A stretch of 64,000 bases of DNA from Histoplasma ohiense (Eukaryota > Ascomycota > Eurotiomycetes > Onygenales > Ajellomycetaceae): assembly GCA_017607445.1 (NCBI GenBank), contig JAEVHH010000001.1, positions 7,936,001 to 8,000,000 of the forward strand. The letters run 5' to 3'. Of the stretch, positions 46,141-55,668 are shown piece by piece (positions within the stretch are counted from its first letter, which is position 1; the number at the start of each line of letters is the position of its first letter). A model generated the notes under the pieces. It was not told the origin of the DNA and did not search any database. It worked only from the letters and a program-made list of their open reading frames with translations. Both the position numbers and the translations under genes were made by a program.

Positions 46141-49100
46141 TAACTCATACATGTTCTGTATGATGAGCTACCTTCTTTGATCATATAAAAAAGGTAATTT
46201 TTCTGTAATATTATATACAATGACAGTATCAGCCTCTTTCTGAATGTGTATTTAATAATTATCATTTCACTAGCTAGTCATTACTGAATTCTTCTTCTCT
46301 GCTTTTGTATTGATTTCTATTCTTAACTATTCTTGTTCTTGTCCATCTATTTTGAAATTTTTACATCTCTGTATGAGTGAGAAAGACTGATAATAATCTC
46401 TGCTGTGAATACTGCTGTTGAAGCTGCTGCTGCACAGAAGCATACAGCATGATCTTATTATAGAAATGACAGCACAGAGAAAAAATGCACTGAGAATCAA
46501 CAAACAAAGCAGACTGAAGAATACACAGATAGTATATACAGAGAAGCAGAATGAATGAGTGATAATATATAGATTTATTTTATTTCTATTTCTTCTTTAT
46601 TTCTGTGTATGAAGAGAGATAGAATTTGATAGACTAACTTCTCACTGCTGCTTGATCTTCACTATTCATATGATAGAAATGATGTAATGAAAAGAAGTTT
46701 TCAGATGATCAGATTATTTCTGAGCAGAAGACAATCTGATTTTTTAGTGAGAGAATTCTCAATTATTCACTCAGAGAGAGTCATCATAAAAAAAAGTGTA
46801 TGAATACTGAGAGAGAAGAGATTGTGCAGACAATAGAAGAGAATTTAATCAAACAATATCAAACAGTTTTTGTTGATTTGTATTGTATACAGCAGAGCAG
46901 ATAGAAGAACTCTCATTCTCATTCAATTGATCAGATTTTGAATAATATATTAAAGACTCACAGATCTATAAAACATGTACAGAGATGTATAGAATTTATA
47001 AACAGAGATACAGACACTCTGATGAACAGCTATACTGAGCTGAATATAATGAACTTTATACATCAATACTGAGAGAGATGATAGAGAAATGAAAGATATA
47101 TAGTTGAGTCTCTTCTTCATATAGCAGCTGACTTTCTTATGAGTCATCATATATTACTGAGAGAGTAGTTTAGATGAAAGATGCAGTTAACTAATCTATT
47201 TACAATTGAATTGTTAAATAAAAGATCAACACTCTGCTGATCTCTTATTCAGATCATAAATAATGATAAGATAAATCAGAACAATAGACTTGAATATTCA
47301 ACTGTTGTATGATATAAAAATTATATTCTTTATTCAATATTATAGATTGCATTCTATCTGTTCTATAGATGAAATATTATATAAAAGTCTCTGTCTCAGT
47401 TTCACTACTATCAGTTCTGATACAATATTCACTTACTTAAAAATGAGAATCTGTATGAGCAGATCTTCTACAGAACTCATCTTGAGTGAACAAACAAACT
47501 CTTTACATATACAGATATATCAGATATGACAAAGAAGACTCATATCAGATAATTCACAAATGCATAGAAGACAGAGCTTAATGAAGTGAATGAAAACAAC
47601 ATTCACAGAACTGAGCAATGAAATAATAACTTTTTAATCAGCTGCTATCTCAGTCAGATCAATAAAGAGTTCATATAAGATATTACAGAGTTCAATTCTA
47701 GTTTGTCAAATAATTACTATCTTTCATAAACTACAGTCACTTCATCAGAGCTGTTGAAGAAATCTCTCTGATTATGAATAAATGAATAATTTATTTTATT
47801 TCATTCTGAGAATAGATTCTTCTCTATCACTTCTTCTGAGATCTCTGATGTGAGTCTGAAGTAGCTTGATAGTGAAAGTTCATTTGACTCAGATGATCTT
47901 ACAGCTCAGAGATTTTTGCAGCTGTTAGATTATCTTCATATAATGATACTACAGAACTCTGCTCTTCTTCAGAGAGAATTTTCAACTTATTCACTGTGAA
48001 TTGACTCAGTATTTCAGTGTGCAGAGTATAAACAGTTTGCAGATGCTGTATGAGCTGCAGAGTCAGTTTTCATTTCTTCACAGAAGATAATATTTCAACA
48101 TTCAGTATTACAGATTTCTGAAAGTCTGAGCACTGTACAGAGACTGATCAATGTGATGGCAGATCAGATAAAGATCAGAGATGTATAAATGAAGAAGAAG
48201 ATTGATAAAATTCAGTATGAAATTAATACAATAATAATTGAATTTTGAATCTTTCAGTCTGTCTCTGTTTCTGTTCATGTATAGAAAAATACTGTTGAAA
48301 TTTCTTTCATCTCTGTATCTGTATCTTCATTCTTCTTTTTATCAATCACTGCTGCTGCTGTCACCACTTCTGCTACAGCATTGTCAACTGAGAATGATAT
48401 TTGAACATATCAGCTCTCTCATACAATTCAATTGATTAATGATCTCTGAAAGAAATGAAAACAGAGATTGAATGAACAGCTCTCTGTGCAGCATCTGAAG
48501 TCATTGTATGAGTTTAGCTGAAGAAAGAAGAATAGTGAGTGTATATTCTTTTTCTGATGAAAGATAATCATTGATGAGATACTCAGCTGTCACTGTACAA
48601 TGAAATTAAGATCTATTCTAGAGATTGTGAAGAAGCTTGAGTTGATGTGTGTACAATTAAAAATGAGTCTGAATAAGCTCTCTGTCTTTCTCAGAAGAGC
48701 AAGAAGATAATCTGTGTATATTAACTATATTACATATTTTTTAATCTTGAGTATTTATTTATGTATGCAGACTGTCTCAGTAGAATTCACAAAGATGAGC
48801 ATTCTCATTCTCTTCTTCTCTCTTTCCTTTTTCATACACAAGACATTCTCACTTTTCTCTTTCATTCACAATGACAACAATAACAATAAGTTGATTATAA
48901 AATCCTCTTTTTCTCTGTCTCTTCTTTCAATTTCTTTTCTCTTTCTCTCTTCAGCTTCATCATTATCATTCACAGTATGTATAATCTTTTTTGTATCAGA
49001 ATTCATTATACTCTTGTTGTTTTTCCACTTCATACACTGCATGGAATGTCCATTTCATCATATCAAAGAAGAAACACTGACAGAGACTTGTGTATATAGT

Positions 49101-49472
49101 CAGAGAACAGATTTTCAATTTTTTTTTCTATAAAAAAAAAGATCAACTCTTTCTTACAGTCTTTTTTATAGTATCATTTCTTCTCTCTCTTCATACACAG
49201 TGAATAAATATGAGTACTTCTCTGCTTCTCTACTGTACAGTATAGAAAACTGATTATAATGCAAGAACTTTTATTCTGTACAATTCTGTCATCACTCAGT
49301 GCAATCTGACTCAGACTGAATTGATTGATTCATATCATTCAACTGCTGAACATCAAGATAAGTGACAGAAATAATCAGAGTATGATACAATATATATCAG
49401 CAATTCTCAGCTGAGTATATTTTATTATAGTTCTCAATTCTGTGCTCTGTTTGCTGTCTCTGACTTTGATAT
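46141..49472. other. AT-rich, CpG-free decayed DNA
   Basis: About 3.3 kb with no CpG that I could find after ~46140 and very few CC or GG, while CA, TG, CT, AG and GC remain common. No frame is recognisable; the longest (48714-49133) is low-complexity Phe/Ser/Leu. I interpret it as old, RIP-saturated repeat DNA whose identity is lost. Confidence 0.7.
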
Positions 49473-49586
49473 TGTGACGGGTTAGCACCCGTTAGTAATT
49501 AACTTACGCAACCAACTCCCCTCCTGCACCCGCTCGTTCCTGGCCGTTGTGACCTCGCGTAACCCTCGATGTTCTTCCGCTCCGTG

Positions 49587-49901
49587 CTCCGCGCTCGCGT
49601 AGTTTCTAACGATTCTTCCGCGTAGCTCTTAACGTTCTTCCGCTCCGTGCTCCGCGCTCGCGTAGTCTCTAACGATTCTTCCGCGTAGCTCCTTACGTTC
49701 CCCCGCTCTGTGTTCCGCGCTCGCGTAGTCTCTAACGATTCTTCCGCGTAGCTCCTTACGTTCTCCCGCTCTGTGCTCCGCGCTCGCGTAGTCTCTAACG
49801 ATTCTTCCGCGTAGCCCTCAATGATTCCCCCGCCCCACGTTCCGCGCTCGCGTAACTTCTAACGATTCTTACGCGTACCCCTTAATGTTCTTCCGCTCCG
49901 C
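49587..49901 (+). repeat. 63-bp tandem repeats inside the LTR (about 5 units)
   Basis: Each unit contains CGCGCTCGCGTAG, then CTAACGATTCTTCCGCGTAG and a variable C-rich end. LTR lengths in the family are 597, 534 and 471 bp, steps of exactly 63 bp, so units were gained or lost whole. The block lies upstream of the TATA box, in U3, where enhancers are expected. Confidence 0.9.
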
Positions 49902-49950
49902 GCTCCACTGTGGAGCGGCTTCTGATATTCTTCCGCCCCGAACTTTCCCC

Positions 49951-49956
49951 TATAAG
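49951..49956 (+). promoter_or_regulatory. LTR TATA box
   Basis: TATAAG, followed by a pyrimidine tract (49975-50007) ending just before the AATCAATTCG segment, a plausible transcription start about 57 bp downstream. Present in every family A LTR here. Confidence 0.7.
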
Positions 49957-50007
49957 AACCCCCTTCGTACGACCTTTTCTTCTGATTTCTTTTCTCTTTC
50001 TTTCCTT

Positions 50008-50082
50008 AATCAATTCGTAATCTGTAATTAGGATAGTACCAAATCGTTAATCGAAGTACGCCCGTTACATTACGAATTGATT
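50008..50082 (+). promoter_or_regulatory. Self-priming pair: LTR segment and primer-binding site
   Basis: AATCAATTCGTAAT (50008-50021, in the LTR at the inferred RNA 5' end) is the exact reverse complement of ATTACGAATTGATT (50069-50082, at the LTR/leader junction where the primer site belongs). No tRNA-type TGG primer site follows the LTR. This matches the self-primed reverse transcription known for Tf1 and related fungal chromoviruses. Copy 2 has the same pair. Confidence 0.8.
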
Positions 50083-50094
50083 CTTCTGCGTTTA

Positions 50095-50373
50095 AGGCCC
50101 GAGTGCCTCGTTATTAGTTCTTACGCCCGAGTGCGTCGTTACCAGTTCTTACGCCCGAGTGCGTCGTTTACAGGCCCGAGTGCCTAGTCGTTACAAGAGA
50201 TCCCTCGTGGGCCCGAGTGCCCTTATCGTTAGTTATATAGGCCGTCGTGCCTAAGCGTCCGAAACACAATCGACCGTGTTCTACGAGGCCCGAGTGCCTA
50301 CGAACCGTAACGCTGCGAATAGCGTTCACGAAGAAGCTTGACCAAGCTTAGCGCCGCAACACTGCGAATAGTG
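50095..50373 (+). other. Leader RNA hairpin array with conserved hexaloop
   Basis: Seven 4-bp stems close a six-base loop. AGGC/GCCT at 50095-50108, 50172-50185, 50239-50252 and 50286-50299; ACGC/GCGT at 50123-50136 and 50151-50164; GGGC/GCCC at 50209-50222. The loop is CCGAGT in six of them and CGTCGT in one (50243-50248). Two more hairpins share another loop, GCGAAT: 50309-50326 (stem AACGCT/AGCGTT) and 50360-50373 (CACT/AGTG). The stems change on both sides together. The array lies between primer site and gag ATG, where packaging or translation signals are expected. Confidence 0.8.
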
Positions 50374-50417
50374 CCTGCGAGAGGACCGAGTATTCCTTTT
50401 CCTTTTTTTATTATTAT

Positions 50418-51449
50418 ATGTCCTTAGATATCGAAATGAACTACGAGCAATCCTACGAACACCCGCCGCACCCGAACGCGGCGGACGATAACTTAGACCT
50501 ACGAAGCATCCTCCAGCAGCAGGCGCTACAGATGGCCGAATTGCAACGACGACTTGCTGAAATGAGCACTCCCGCGTTCACCGTTCCTCCTACGCCCGCG
50601 CCTCACGAAAAGCCCCCAAGAGAGAAGCTCCCAATCCTCGACAAATACGAGGGAGACCTAGCGCTCTACCTCGCGTGGAAGTCAAAAGCGAACGCCAAAT
50701 TGGACATCGATGGACGAGCAATAGGCTCGTTATCCAATCAAGCGTGGTATATCCATAGCAGGTTGGATGGCGACGCGTTAGCAAAATTCCAACCCTGGAT
50801 GAGCCATTGCCAGGACCACCAGCGTACGCCAGAGCTAGTCTTCCGACAACTCGACTCCCTCTTCCTCGATCCTACGCTTCAAGCCAAGGCGTTAGACTGG
50901 CTTAATCGGACTCGCCAGATGGATGTCGCGTTGGCAACTTACCTTCCTGAATTCGATCGCAAGCTCCTAGAAGCAGGTGGGCAAGACTGGGACGACGCCG
51001 TCAAGATCAACATGTTGTTCAAGAACTTGAACTTCCAATTGCATAACCGAAGCGTAGGGCGTCCGAAGCCCTCAACATACAGCGAATTCTGCGCTGATCT
51101 TCGCCTGTTGGACAACGACCTGTCTCAGTTCCGCGCGCTCCAAAATCGCAGAGGATTCCGCCGAACAAATGCGTACGCCCCGAACCACTCTGCAGCGCCC
51201 CCCGCCTCCGAACCAGAACCAATGGACTGGGTCCCACACGTAAACGCAAGTCGCCCGAGGGTCCCCAACGTCTCAGGGAAGGACGCCGCCGACCGAATCG
51301 CCAGAGGAGTCTGCATACGCTGCGACAAGCCAGGGCACTTCGCGAACCAATGTCCGAATGCGATCGCCCCGAGTAAACCCCCCACGCGCGTAAACGCTGC
51401 GTCGCCCGCGGATAGGCAAGAACAGGGAAAAGACGAGCTCTCGCCCTAA
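50418..51449 (+). CDS. Gag polyprotein of copy 3
   Basis: 343 aa. Residues ~1-55 are acidic and Gln-rich with a short coiled-coil-like stretch (LQQQALQMAELQRRLAEM). Residues ~75-235 match the retrotransposon gag (capsid) layout (LYLAWKSKANAKL, WYIHSRLDGDAL, LDWLNRTRQMDVALATYLPEFDRKL). One CX2CX4HX4C zinc knuckle (CIRCDKPGHFANQC) is at residues 299-312. Gag should assemble the particle and bind genomic RNA, possibly through the leader hairpins. The stop is in the loop of the frameshift stem; pol follows in the -1 frame. Confidence 0.95.
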   Translation: MSLDIEMNYEQSYEHPPHPNAADDNLDLRSILQQQALQMAELQRRLAEMSTPAFTVPPTPAPHEKPPREKLPILDKYEGDLALYLAWKSKANAKLDIDGRAIGSLSNQAWYIHSRLDGDALAKFQPWMSHCQDHQRTPELVFRQLDSLFLDPTLQAKALDWLNRTRQMDVALATYLPEFDRKLLEAGGQDWDDAVKINMLFKNLNFQLHNRSVGRPKPSTYSEFCADLRLLDNDLSQFRALQNRRGFRRTNAYAPNHSAAPPASEPEPMDWVPHVNASRPRVPNVSGKDAADRIARGVCIRCDKPGHFANQCPNAIAPSKPPTRVNAASPADRQEQGKDELSP

Positions 51450-52008
51450 AACGCGGACGAGAGCTCAAGGAGCAGAAAGCTAGCTGGAGATTCGAGCAGG
51501 AGATGCAAGCGGACGCAATCATGGTCCCTGCCATTGTAAATAGCTTAGTCAACGTACGAGCAATGGTAGACAGTGGTTTCCTTCACTACGCTCTTATAGA
51601 CACCCAGCTGGTCGAGAAGCATAAGCTCCAGCGTATCCCCTTTCCCAAACCGCGTAAGCTCAGTGGATTTGACGGCCCCAGAGGATCCGCCTCTTACAAC
51701 ATGGTAAGATTTAATGTCGACGTAGGAGGACACGAGAAAAAGAACGTATACGCATACGAAATACAAGGCCTTGAGTACGATCTAATGCTCGGCCTATCAT
51801 GGCTCACAGAATTTGGAACCTTGTTGGACGCACGCAACCGCTGCCTTATTTTCCCAGGAGGCGACCGTGTTTACGAGAAGGATGTCGATAGGACCGCTGA
51901 TCTCACCCAGATATCAGCGGAAGCGTACAAACTACTAACCCGCCAAGCGCATGAGAAGAAGAACGTCCAAGTGTTCGCTGCTAGCATGGCGGATATCAAA
52001 AAGCGTTA
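51416..52008 (+). CDS. Pol part 1: aspartic protease
   Basis: This frame is -1 relative to gag and is open from 51416, overlapping gag by 34 nt. The first ATG is at 51503, but entry by frameshifting is more likely. The active site VDSG is at residues 22-25 from that ATG (MVDSGFLHY), followed by a beta-rich domain to GLSWLTEFG. The frame ends at TAG 52006-52008, because an A run at 51998-52002 is one base shorter than in copies 1 and 2. Without that loss it would continue into RT. Confidence 0.85.
51425..51466 (+). promoter_or_regulatory. Putative -1 programmed frameshift signal (gag-pol)
   Basis: G GGA AAA (51425-51431) lies exactly in the gag frame as X XXY YYZ. Three bases later a 9-bp perfect stem forms from GAGCTCTCG (51435-51443) and CGAGAGCTC (51458-51466). 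The gag stop TAA (51447-51449) is in its 14-nt loop. A -1 slip enters the open pol frame. The 3-nt spacer is shorter than the usual 5-9. Confidence 0.75.
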
Positions 52009-55000
52009 GAAAAGCTAGAACCCAAAGACCCCAAGAAACCGCGCAAGGAACTACCCGAATCGTACGAAGACTTCGCAGACGTGTTCGACGAAAAAGAAGC
52101 TGAAAAGCTTCCTCCTCACCGAGGACCCGGCATAGATCATACGATCGAGCTCATCAAGGAGGACGGTAAGGACCCGCAACCACCCTGGGGTCCTCTCTAC
52201 AGCATGTCGCGCGACGAGCTCCTCGTCCTACGAAAAACGCTCAACGGACTATTGGACAAAGGCTTCATTCGTGTTAGCAACTCACCCGCCGCAGCACCCG
52301 TACTGTTCGCGAAGAAACCAGGAGGAGGCTTACGATTCTGCGTTGACTACCGAGGACTCAACAAGATTACGCGGAAGGACCGATACCCTCTCCCACTCAT
52401 CAACGAAACACTCGAACGAGTAGGAAAAGCAAAATGGTTTACGAAGCTTGACATCTCTGCGGCCTTCTATAAGATAAGGATTAATGAAGGTGACGAATGG
52501 CTAACCGCTTTTCGTACGCGTTACGGATTATACGAATGGACAGTGACCCCCTTTGGATTAGCGAACGCCCCGAGCACGTTCCAGAAATACATTAACTGGG
52601 CCCTACGAGACCTGCTCGACGAGATCGCCTCAGCGTACATGGACGATATCCTGATCTTCACCGATGGACCGCTCACTGAGCACCGCAAGCACGTACGACA
52701 AGTGCTTGACCGCCTACGTAAAGCCGGACTGCAAGTGGACATTGACAAATGCGACTTCGAGACCAAGTCTACGACCTACCTAGGATTCATCATCGAAGCT
52801 GAAAAAGGCGTACGCATGGATCCTAAGAAGGTGGAAGCAATCCTCAACTGGGAGGCACCAGTCTCGGTAAAAGGGACTAGAAGCTTCCTAGGATTCGCCA
52901 ACTTCTACCGAAGGTTCATCAAAGACTTCTCCGATATCGTACGACCACTGACGGACCTGACCCGGAAAGACGCCGTATTCCAATGGACTGACGAAGCGGA
53001 CGCAGCATTCAAAAAGCTGAAGCGTATGTTCACAAGCGCCCCGATGCTGCAATCATTCGATCCGGATAAGCATACGATTCTCGAAACGGACGCCTCAGGT
53101 TATGTAGTAGGTGGGGCACTGATGCAATATGATAACGAAGGTGTCCTACGACCCTGTGCCTTCACCTCGAAAAAGATGTCGCCCGCCGAATGCAACTACG
53201 AGATCTACGACAAGGAGCTCCTAGCGATCATACGATGCCTCGAAGAATGGGAATCCGAACTCATGAGTGTCGAGAGGTTCGAGATTGTTACCGATCATAA
53301 GAACCTAGAGTACTTCACAACCACTCGTAAGCTCACTGAGAGGCATATGCGTTGGTCATTGTTCCTTAGCCGTTTTTCGTTCACAATTCGTTATCGACCT
53401 GGAGTAGAGAACACCCTTGCGGATGCCCTGTCCCGCCGAGAACAAGATATGCCATCTGATGACTTGGATGACAGGTGGAAACACCGAGAGCATCGGTTAA
53501 TCGACCCTGCAATCATAGAAAGTCCTACGCAACCAGATGAACCCCGCGTACATATCAACCAGTCCCGAGCTCAAGAACCCTTGCTCGAAGAACAATGGAG
53601 ACTAGCGGCAGAGGCAGATGAATTCTGGCAACAAGCCGCCGAAGCCGTACGAAGCAAAGCACCTCGATTCCCCGCAGGCGTATACCCAAGAACGGATATC
53701 TCAGCATGTTCGATCGACGATGACAACTGCTTACGCTTTCGAGATAGGCGATGGGTCCCCGATTCAGAACCCCTACGAACACGGATCATGCAAGAAATTC
53801 ATGACTCGCCGATGACCGGGCACCCAGGACGCGAAATCATGTACAACATCGTCGCCCGAGAATTCTACTGGCCAGATATGTCGAAAGACATACGCCGGTT
53901 CGTACGCAACTGTGATCGCTGCGGCTCAGTGACGGCATGGCGTGAACGCCGAAAAGGGATGCTGAAGCCCCTACCTGTCCCCGACCGAACTTGGCGCGAT
54001 ATAGCTATCGATTTTGCAGTTTCCTTACCCGAAAGCGGAGGTTCTACGAACATCCTAGTCATTGTCGACCGACTCAGCAAGGGCGTAATACTACAGCCCT
54101 GTGACAAGATGGACGCCGAAGTAGTTGCAGATGCCTTCGTCAGAAGCCCGTTCTATCGTATGCACGGCCTGCCTTCATCCATTGTGTCAGATAGAGGCAG
54201 TCAATTCGTCAGCGCACTCTGGGCCCGCGTATGCCAATTATTAAGAATCGAACGAAAGTTATCAACGGCGTACCACCCAGAGACTGATGGAGCTACCGAG
54301 AGGATGATACAAACGGTAAAGAACATCCTCCGTAAGTTCTGCAATTACGCGCAAGACAACTGGAGCAACCTGCTGCCACACGCTGAGATTGCGATTAACG
54401 GTCGAGATTCCGCTACGACAGGCGTAAGCCCATTCTTCCTCCTACACGGATACAACTTAGAGGTCCTGGACTTCCCCGAGACTCCCCGAGAAACCGCGCA
54501 CGCCCGCAGCCCCATACAGGCGGCAGAGAACATCGTGAGCAAGCTGAAGAAAGCCCGCGAATGGGCAGAAGCTTCAATGGCCAGCGCTCAGCAAGATTAC
54601 GAGGACCAAGCGAACACCAGGAGGAGTCCTGCGACCCGATACCACGTAGGAGACAAAGTCTGGCTGGACCTCAAGAACATAAGAACGGACCGCCCCTCGC
54701 GTACGCTAGATTACCGCCACGCCAAGTATACGGTGAAGGAAGTGCTAGGCACACACGATTATCGACTCGACACCCCGCCTGGCATCCACGACGTCTTTCA
54801 TACGAACCTGCTCCGACCCGCGGCCGAGGATCCATTCCCCTCACAGAGAACCTCCGATTGGCAGCCACCCGCCATCGTAGGAGAAGACAACGAACTCGAG
54901 TGGGAAATCGAAGCAATCCTTGACGATAGAACCAACCGCCGCCGCCGCGAATACCTCGTCAAATGGGTAGGATACGATCGTCCGACCTGGGAACCCGCGT

Positions 55001-55071
55001 CCGCCTTGGAGGACACCGCCGCCCTCGACACCTACGAGTCCTCACTCACCCCGGTAGAGGGGATAATGTGA
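52000..55071 (+). CDS. Pol part 2: RT, RNase H, integrase, chromodomain
   Basis: Residues counted from GTG 52081 (996 codons). RT with FVDYRGLNK-like CVDYRGLNK, RYPLPLINE and catalytic YMDD at 186-189. RNase H from TDASG (Asp 337) through VTDHKNL to NTLADALSRR. Integrase with HHCC (His 574 onward, CDRCG) and a DD35E core: Asp 644, Asp 704, Glu 740. A GPY/F-like module (YHVGDKVWLDLKNI) precedes a chromodomain at ~939-985 (EWEIEAILD, REYLVKWVGYDRPTWEP). All catalytic residues are present. The chromodomain should guide integration to modified chromatin. The frame ends inside the 3' LTR; a G run there is one base shorter than in other copies. Confidence 0.95.
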   Translation, partial: KALEKLEPKDPKKPRKELPESYEDFADVFDEKEAEKLPPHRGPGIDHTIELIKEDGKDPQPPWGPLYSMSRDELLVLRKTLNGLLDKGFIRVSNSPAAAPVLFAKKPGGGLRFCVDYRGLNKITRKDRYPLPLINETLERVGKAKWFTKLDISAAFYKIRINEGDEWLTAFRTRYGLYEWTVTPFGLANAPSTFQKYINWALRDLLDEIASAYMDDILIFTDGPLTEHRKHVRQVLDRLRKAGLQVDIDKCDFETKSTTYLGFIIEAEKGVRMDPKKVEAILNWEAPVSVKGTRSFLGFANFYRRFIKDFSDIVRPLTDLTRKDAVFQWTDEADAAFKKLKRMFTSAPMLQSFDPDKHTILETDASGYVVGGALMQYDNEGVLRPCAFTSKKMSPAECNYEIYDKELLAIIRCLEEWESELMSVERFEIVTDHKNLEYFTTTRKLTERHMRWSLFLSRFSFTIRYRPGVENTLADALSRREQDMPSDDLDDRWKHREHRLIDPAIIESPTQPDEPRVHINQSRAQEPLLEEQWRLAAEADEFWQQAAEAVRSKAPRFPAGVYPRTDISACSIDDDNCLRFRDRRWVPDSEPLRTRIMQEIHDSPMTGHPGREIMYNIVAREFYWPDMSKDIRRFVRNCDRCGSVTAWRERRKGMLKPLPVPDRTWRDIAIDFAVSLPESGGSTNILVIVDRLSKGVILQPCDKMDAEVVADAFVRSPFYRMHGLPSSIVSDRGSQFVSALWARVCQLLRIERKLSTAYHPETDGATERMIQTVKNILRKFCNYAQDNWSNLLPHAEIAINGRDSATTGVSPFFLLHGYNLEVLDFPETPRETAHARSPIQAAENIVSKLKKAREWAEASMASAQQDYEDQANTRRSPATRYHVGDKVWLDLKNIRTDRPSRTLDYRHAKYTVKEVLGTHDYRLDTPPGIHDVFHTNLLRPAAEDPFPSQRTSDWQPPAIVGEDNELEWEIEAILDDRTNRRRREYLVKWVGYDRPTWEPASALEDTAALDTYESSLTPVEGIM
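55056..55066 (+). other. Polypurine tract of copy 3
   Basis: AGAGGGGATAA directly precedes the 3' LTR, the position of the plus-strand primer. Copies 2 and 4 have five G where this copy has four. Confidence 0.7.
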
Positions 55072-55663
55072 CGGGTTAGCACCCGTTAGTAATTAACTTA
55101 CGCAACCAACTCCCCTCCTGCACCCGCTCGTTCCTGGCCGTTGTGACCTCGCGTAACCCTCGATGTTCTTCCGCTCCGTGCTCCGCGCTCGCGTAGTTTC
55201 TAACGATTCTTCCGCGTAGCTCTTAACGTTCTTCCGCTCCGTGCTCCGCGCTCGCGTAGTCTCTAACGATTCTTCCGCGTAGCTCCTTACGTTCCCCCGC
55301 TCTGTGTTCCGCGCTCGCGTAGTCTCTAACGATTCTTCCGCGTAGCTCCTTACGTTCTCCCGCTCTGTGCTCCGCGCTCGCGTAGTCTCTAACGATTCTT
55401 CCGCGTAGCCCTCAATGATTCCCCCGCCCCACGTTCCGCGCTCGCGTAACTTCTAACGATTCTTACGCGTACCCCTTAATGTTCTTCCGCTCCGCGCTCC
55501 ACTGTGGAGCGGCTTCTGATATTCTTCCGCCCCGAACTTTCCCCTATAAGAACCCCCTTCGTACGACCTTTTCTTCTGATTTCTTTTCTCTTTCTTTCCT
55601 TAATCAATTCGTAATCTGTAATTAGGATAGTACCAAATCGTTAATCGAAGTACGCCCGTTACA
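55067..55663 (+). repeat. 3' LTR of copy 3 (597 bp)
   Basis: Same length and, as far as I could read, same sequence as the 5' LTR. Followed by the GATAT duplication. Confidence 0.96.
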
Positions 55664-55668
55664 GATAT

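Larger units (their letters stand above)
49473..50069 (+). repeat. 5' LTR of copy 3 (597 bp)
   Basis: Begins TGTGACGGG, ends GTTACA. It contains a 63-bp tandem repeat block, a TATAAG box, a CT-rich tract and the segment complementary to the primer site. I found no difference from the 3' LTR on reading, so the insertion is recent. Confidence 0.96.
49473..55663 (+). mobile_element. Family A chromovirus copy 3, nearly intact Ty3/gypsy element
   Basis: 6191 bp, bounded by 597-bp LTRs that read as identical, with target duplication GATAT (49468-49472 and 55664-55668). Order: LTR, primer site, structured leader, gag, protease, RT, RNase H, integrase, chromodomain, polypurine tract, LTR. Apart from one base lost in an A run (protease/RT) and one in the terminal G run, the coding capacity is complete. 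CpG is abundant, so it has not been through the mutation process that decayed copies 1, 2, 4 and 5. It is inserted in CpG-free AT-rich DNA. Confidence 0.97.

Noticed and set aside
48714..49133. Open frame of 139 codons in AT-rich DNA
   Set aside because: Low-complexity Phe/Leu/Ser composition caused by T-rich sequence; no motif, and the region is decayed.
49587..49901. CRISPR-like regular repeats in the LTR
   Set aside because: Units are contiguous 63-bp tandem repeats without unique spacers, in a eukaryotic LTR.
51019..51552. Antisense frame of 177 codons opposite gag
   Set aside because: A shadow of the GC-rich gag frame without recognisable domain or start context.
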